The notes under the pieces were generated by a model. That model had not been told where the DNA came from, ran no database searches, and saw only the letters and a list, made by a program, of their open reading frames with translations. Positions 5,622 through 10,656 of a stretch of DNA of 10,656 bases are shown in pieces. The DNA comes from Anaerolinea sp. (GTDB lineage Bacteria; Chloroflexota; Anaerolineae; JAAEKA01). Location of the stretch: positions 1 to 10,656 of the forward strand of contig JACSRL010000188.1 in the NCBI GenBank assembly GCA_014879765.1, written 5' to 3'. Within the stretch, counting starts at the first letter, position 1, and the number at the start of each line of letters is the position of its first letter. The position numbers and the translations under genes are program-made.

Positions 5622-6620
5622 CTAACGCAGGCCGCGATAGCTTTGTAAGGTCTTCATGTAGTTGGCGCGTTCGAAGGCGGCCGGCTCGGCCACGTTGCGC
5701 TGGCTCAGGCTGCCCTTCATCATCTCCACCGAGTCGTACTCATGCTCCTCCATCCAGCGGGCCAGGCCATCCACCAGGGTGGTGATGTGGCCGATGCCAT
5801 GGTGCAAGAGGGCCGAGGTGGTGTTGGCGATGTCTGCGCCGGCCATGATCGCCTTGACCGCGTCCTCAGCCGTATGCACGCCGGTGGTCAGCGCCAGCGA
5901 GCAGCGGACGTGGCTGTAGAGGATGGCGATCCAGCGCAACGGCAGCCGCAGCTCCTCTGAGCTGCTCAGCACCAGGTGCGGCGCCACCGCCAGCTCCTCG
6001 ATGTCCAGGTCAGGCTGGTAGAAGCGGTTGAAGAGCACCAGGGCATCGGCCCCGGCGCCGTCCAGCGCGTGGGCCATGCGCGGCAGGGCGGTGAAGTAGG
6101 GGCCCAGCTTCATGGCCACCGGGATGGTGACGTGCTGTTTGACGCTGGCCAGCACGTCCAGGTAGATCTGCTCCACCTCGCCGCAGGCGGTGTTCGGGTC
6201 GGTGGGCAGGAAATAGAGGTTGACCTCCAACGCGTCGGCGCCGGCCTGCTGGATCTTGGTGGCGTAGTCGATCCAGCCGCCCGCGCTGATGCCGTTCAAG
6301 CTGGCGATCACCGGGACATCGACCGCCTGCTTGGCCTTGCGCACCATATCCAGGTAGTGATCTGGCCCGAAACCGGGCTCGTCCAGCTTGGGGAAGTAGG
6401 TGAGCGCCTCGGCAAAGCTCTCGGTGCCATAGCCGTAGAAGTACTCGAACTGCTTGGCCTCGAACTCGATCTGCTCCTCGAACAGCGAGTGCATGGTGAT
6501 CGCGGCCGCGCCGGCATCCTCCAGGCGACGAATGTTGTCGATGTTCCGGGTCAACGGCGACGCCGACGGCACGATGGGGTTCTTCAGCTCGAAGCCCATG
6601 TAATGGGTAGTCAGGTTCAT
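5622..6620 (-). CDS. Dihydroorotate dehydrogenase-like FMN protein paired with PFOR
   Basis: This 332-residue TIM-barrel flavoprotein of the class 1 dihydroorotate dehydrogenase superfamily is probably cytosolic. The start MNLTTHYMGFELKNPIV and SASPLT (19-24) form the first strand and FMN contact. Lys171 (VAMKLGP) matches the conserved FMN lysine, Asn198 lies in LVLFNRF, and TTGVHTAEDAVKAIMAGA (245-262) is the flavin phosphate-binding end. The substrate loop, usually NxSCPN in true PyrD, is NLYFLPTDP from residue 134, without the catalytic Cys or the CPN core, so orotate production is doubtful. I recall DHOD-like genes beside nifJ in other bacteria, which suggests a redox role with ferredoxin or pyruvate metabolism. 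ATG 6620 has GGAGA a few bases upstream. The frame is open to 6716, but that extension only translates heptamer repeats. Confidence 0.9.
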   Translation of the reverse strand: MNLTTHYMGFELKNPIVPSASPLTRNIDNIRRLEDAGAAAITMHSLFEEQIEFEAKQFEYFYGYGTESFAEALTYFPKLDEPGFGPDHYLDMVRKAKQAVDVPVIASLNGISAGGWIDYATKIQQAGADALEVNLYFLPTDPNTACGEVEQIYLDVLASVKQHVTIPVAMKLGPYFTALPRMAHALDGAGADALVLFNRFYQPDLDIEELAVAPHLVLSSSEELRLPLRWIAILYSHVRCSLALTTGVHTAEDAVKAIMAGADIANTTSALLHHGIGHITTLVDGLARWMEEHEYDSVEMMKGSLSQRNVAEPAAFERANYMKTLQSYRGLR

Positions 6621-6636
6621 GGAATCTTCTCCGTAG

Positions 6637-6685
6637 TTCGTGAGGAGTGAGAGGTGAAACGTGAAGCGTGAGGAGTGAAATGTGA
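6637..6685. repeat. Seven tandem heptamers ending GTGA (left block)
   Basis: Seven adjoining 7-base units in perfect period: TTCGTGA, GGAGTGA, GAGGTGA, AACGTGA, AGCGTGA, GGAGTGA, AATGTGA. All share GTGA on the plus strand (TCAC on the minus strand), and the other three bases vary. The block ends 16 bases before the ATG of the DHOD-like gene and is the reverse complement in kind of the block at 6706-6764. Confidence 0.9.
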
Positions 6686-6705
6686 CCTGAGAACGCAACC
6701 ATGGT

Positions 6706-6761
6706 TCACGCTTCACGCATCACGCTTCACGCATCACGTTTCACGCATCACGTTTCACGCA

Positions 6762-6764
<3 letters not shown>
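6706..6764. repeat. Eight tandem TCAC heptamers abutting the nifJ stop (right block)
   Basis: Eight adjoining heptamers on the plus strand, TCACGCT, TCACGCA, TCACGCT, TCACGCA, TCACGTT, TCACGCA, TCACGTT, TCACGCA, then TCA, which is the complement of the nifJ TGA stop. Paired heptamers give a 14-bp superunit repeated four times (6707-6762). The block opposes 6637-6685 across a 20-base spacer at 6686-6705, so the transcript between nifJ and the DHOD-like gene can fold into a long imperfect hairpin. Confidence 0.93.
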
Positions 6765-10322
<3,558 letters not shown>

Positions 10323-10587
10323 GTTAATCCTGTCCTACGATATGATACTATGGCTGGCGGCTCCCGGTTGGCGGTCCCTGGGCCAGAAGCCCCTGGCTGC
10401 TTGCTGCCGGCCTGGATGGTCGACGGCCCGGCGCAGCGAAGCAGTCATCGTCAATAATGCGGCCCGCCCACGCCTGGGGCGGCACAAGACCATGATACCC
10501 CTAAAAGCAGATTCCAACCATGATATAGGTCATATGTAGGCAGGATTTTTCGCAGATTCCCCCAAAATGGCGCTACGCGACGATCCC
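10323..10587. other. Region upstream of nifJ without a recognisable gene
   Basis: No credible coding region is seen on either strand. It should hold the nifJ promoter. A TATCAT (minus strand, plus 10342-10347) is a possible -10, but no matching -35 was found. The 9-mer GCAGATTCC occurs at 10507-10515 and again at 10552-10560, flanking an AT-richer patch (10516-10550) that stands out from the surrounding GC-rich sequence and could hold regulatory sites. Confidence 0.4.
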
Positions 10588-10656
10588 GAGGCGTCCCGTG
10601 GAAAGATCAGGAGGCGTCCCGTGGAAAGATCAGGAGGCGTCCCGCGGAAAGATCAG
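10588..10656. repeat. 23-bp tandem direct repeat, three copies, cut by the window edge
   Basis: Three head-to-tail copies at 10588-10610, 10611-10633 and 10634-10656. Each begins GAGGCGTCCCG and ends GGAAAGATCAG. Copies 1 and 2 are identical; copy 3 has one T-to-C change (CCCGCGG instead of CCCGTGG). The few bases before copy 1 (GATCCC) resemble a worn unit end. The period is not a multiple of three and no spacers separate the copies, so it is neither a coding repeat nor a CRISPR array. It could be a minisatellite or iteron-like binding array; the true copy number lies outside the window. Confidence 0.9.

Noticed and set aside
10588..10656. CRISPR array
   Set aside because: The 23-bp copies are directly adjacent, with no spacers.

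Overview
This is a GC-rich bacterial window carrying anaerobic-type iron-sulfur metabolism: a single-chain pyruvate:ferredoxin oxidoreductase (NifJ/PFOR) and a cysteine-rich 4Fe-4S protein. GC content, long antisense open frames, PFOR and heptameric intergenic repeats would fit a Chloroflexota (Anaerolineae-like) genome. That placement is inference from general character only; no marker gene is present. No rRNA, tRNA, CRISPR array, transposase or phage gene was seen.

Layout, left to right. (1) Plus strand, 1-1091: the C-terminal 329 residues of a two-cluster ferredoxin-like protein, followed by an overlapping 33-residue membrane microprotein with a perfect Shine-Dalgarno sequence. (2) 1129-2196: a candidate promoter overlapping a perfect 22-bp inverted repeat, then an ornithine cyclodeaminase/mu-crystallin family gene. 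(3) Minus strand, 4129-2216: a strong sigma70-type promoter drives a gene with two fused GNAT acetyltransferase domains, followed by a separate single-domain GNAT. The three modules are paralogous, and the second fused module has its own strong internal ribosome binding site and ATG. (4) Plus strand, 4252-5070: a HAD-IIA (NagD-like) phosphatase. (5) Minus strand, 5546-5136: an AbrB/MazE-type antitoxin gene with an apparently leaderless promoter, running into the C-terminal remnant of a deleted VapC (PIN) toxin. (6) Minus strand, 10322-5565: nifJ, a 141-bp spacer of GTGA/TCAC heptamer repeats in two opposed blocks, a dihydroorotate dehydrogenase-like flavoprotein gene, then an intrinsic terminator. 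(7) The right edge holds about 265 bp with no recognisable gene, then three copies of a 23-bp tandem repeat cut by the window end.

NifJ makes or uses reduced ferredoxin at the acetyl-CoA node. The DHOD-like protein lies downstream in the same orientation and is probably co-transcribed; it lacks the canonical NxSCPN substrate motif, so its reaction is unlikely to be ordinary dihydroorotate oxidation. The GNAT modules could act on proteins or small molecules with acetyl-CoA, but no substrate can be read from the sequence. The observations most worth a second look are the heptamer hairpin between nifJ and the DHOD-like gene, the nested start in the double GNAT gene, the truncated toxin beside an intact antitoxin, and the coupled microprotein.
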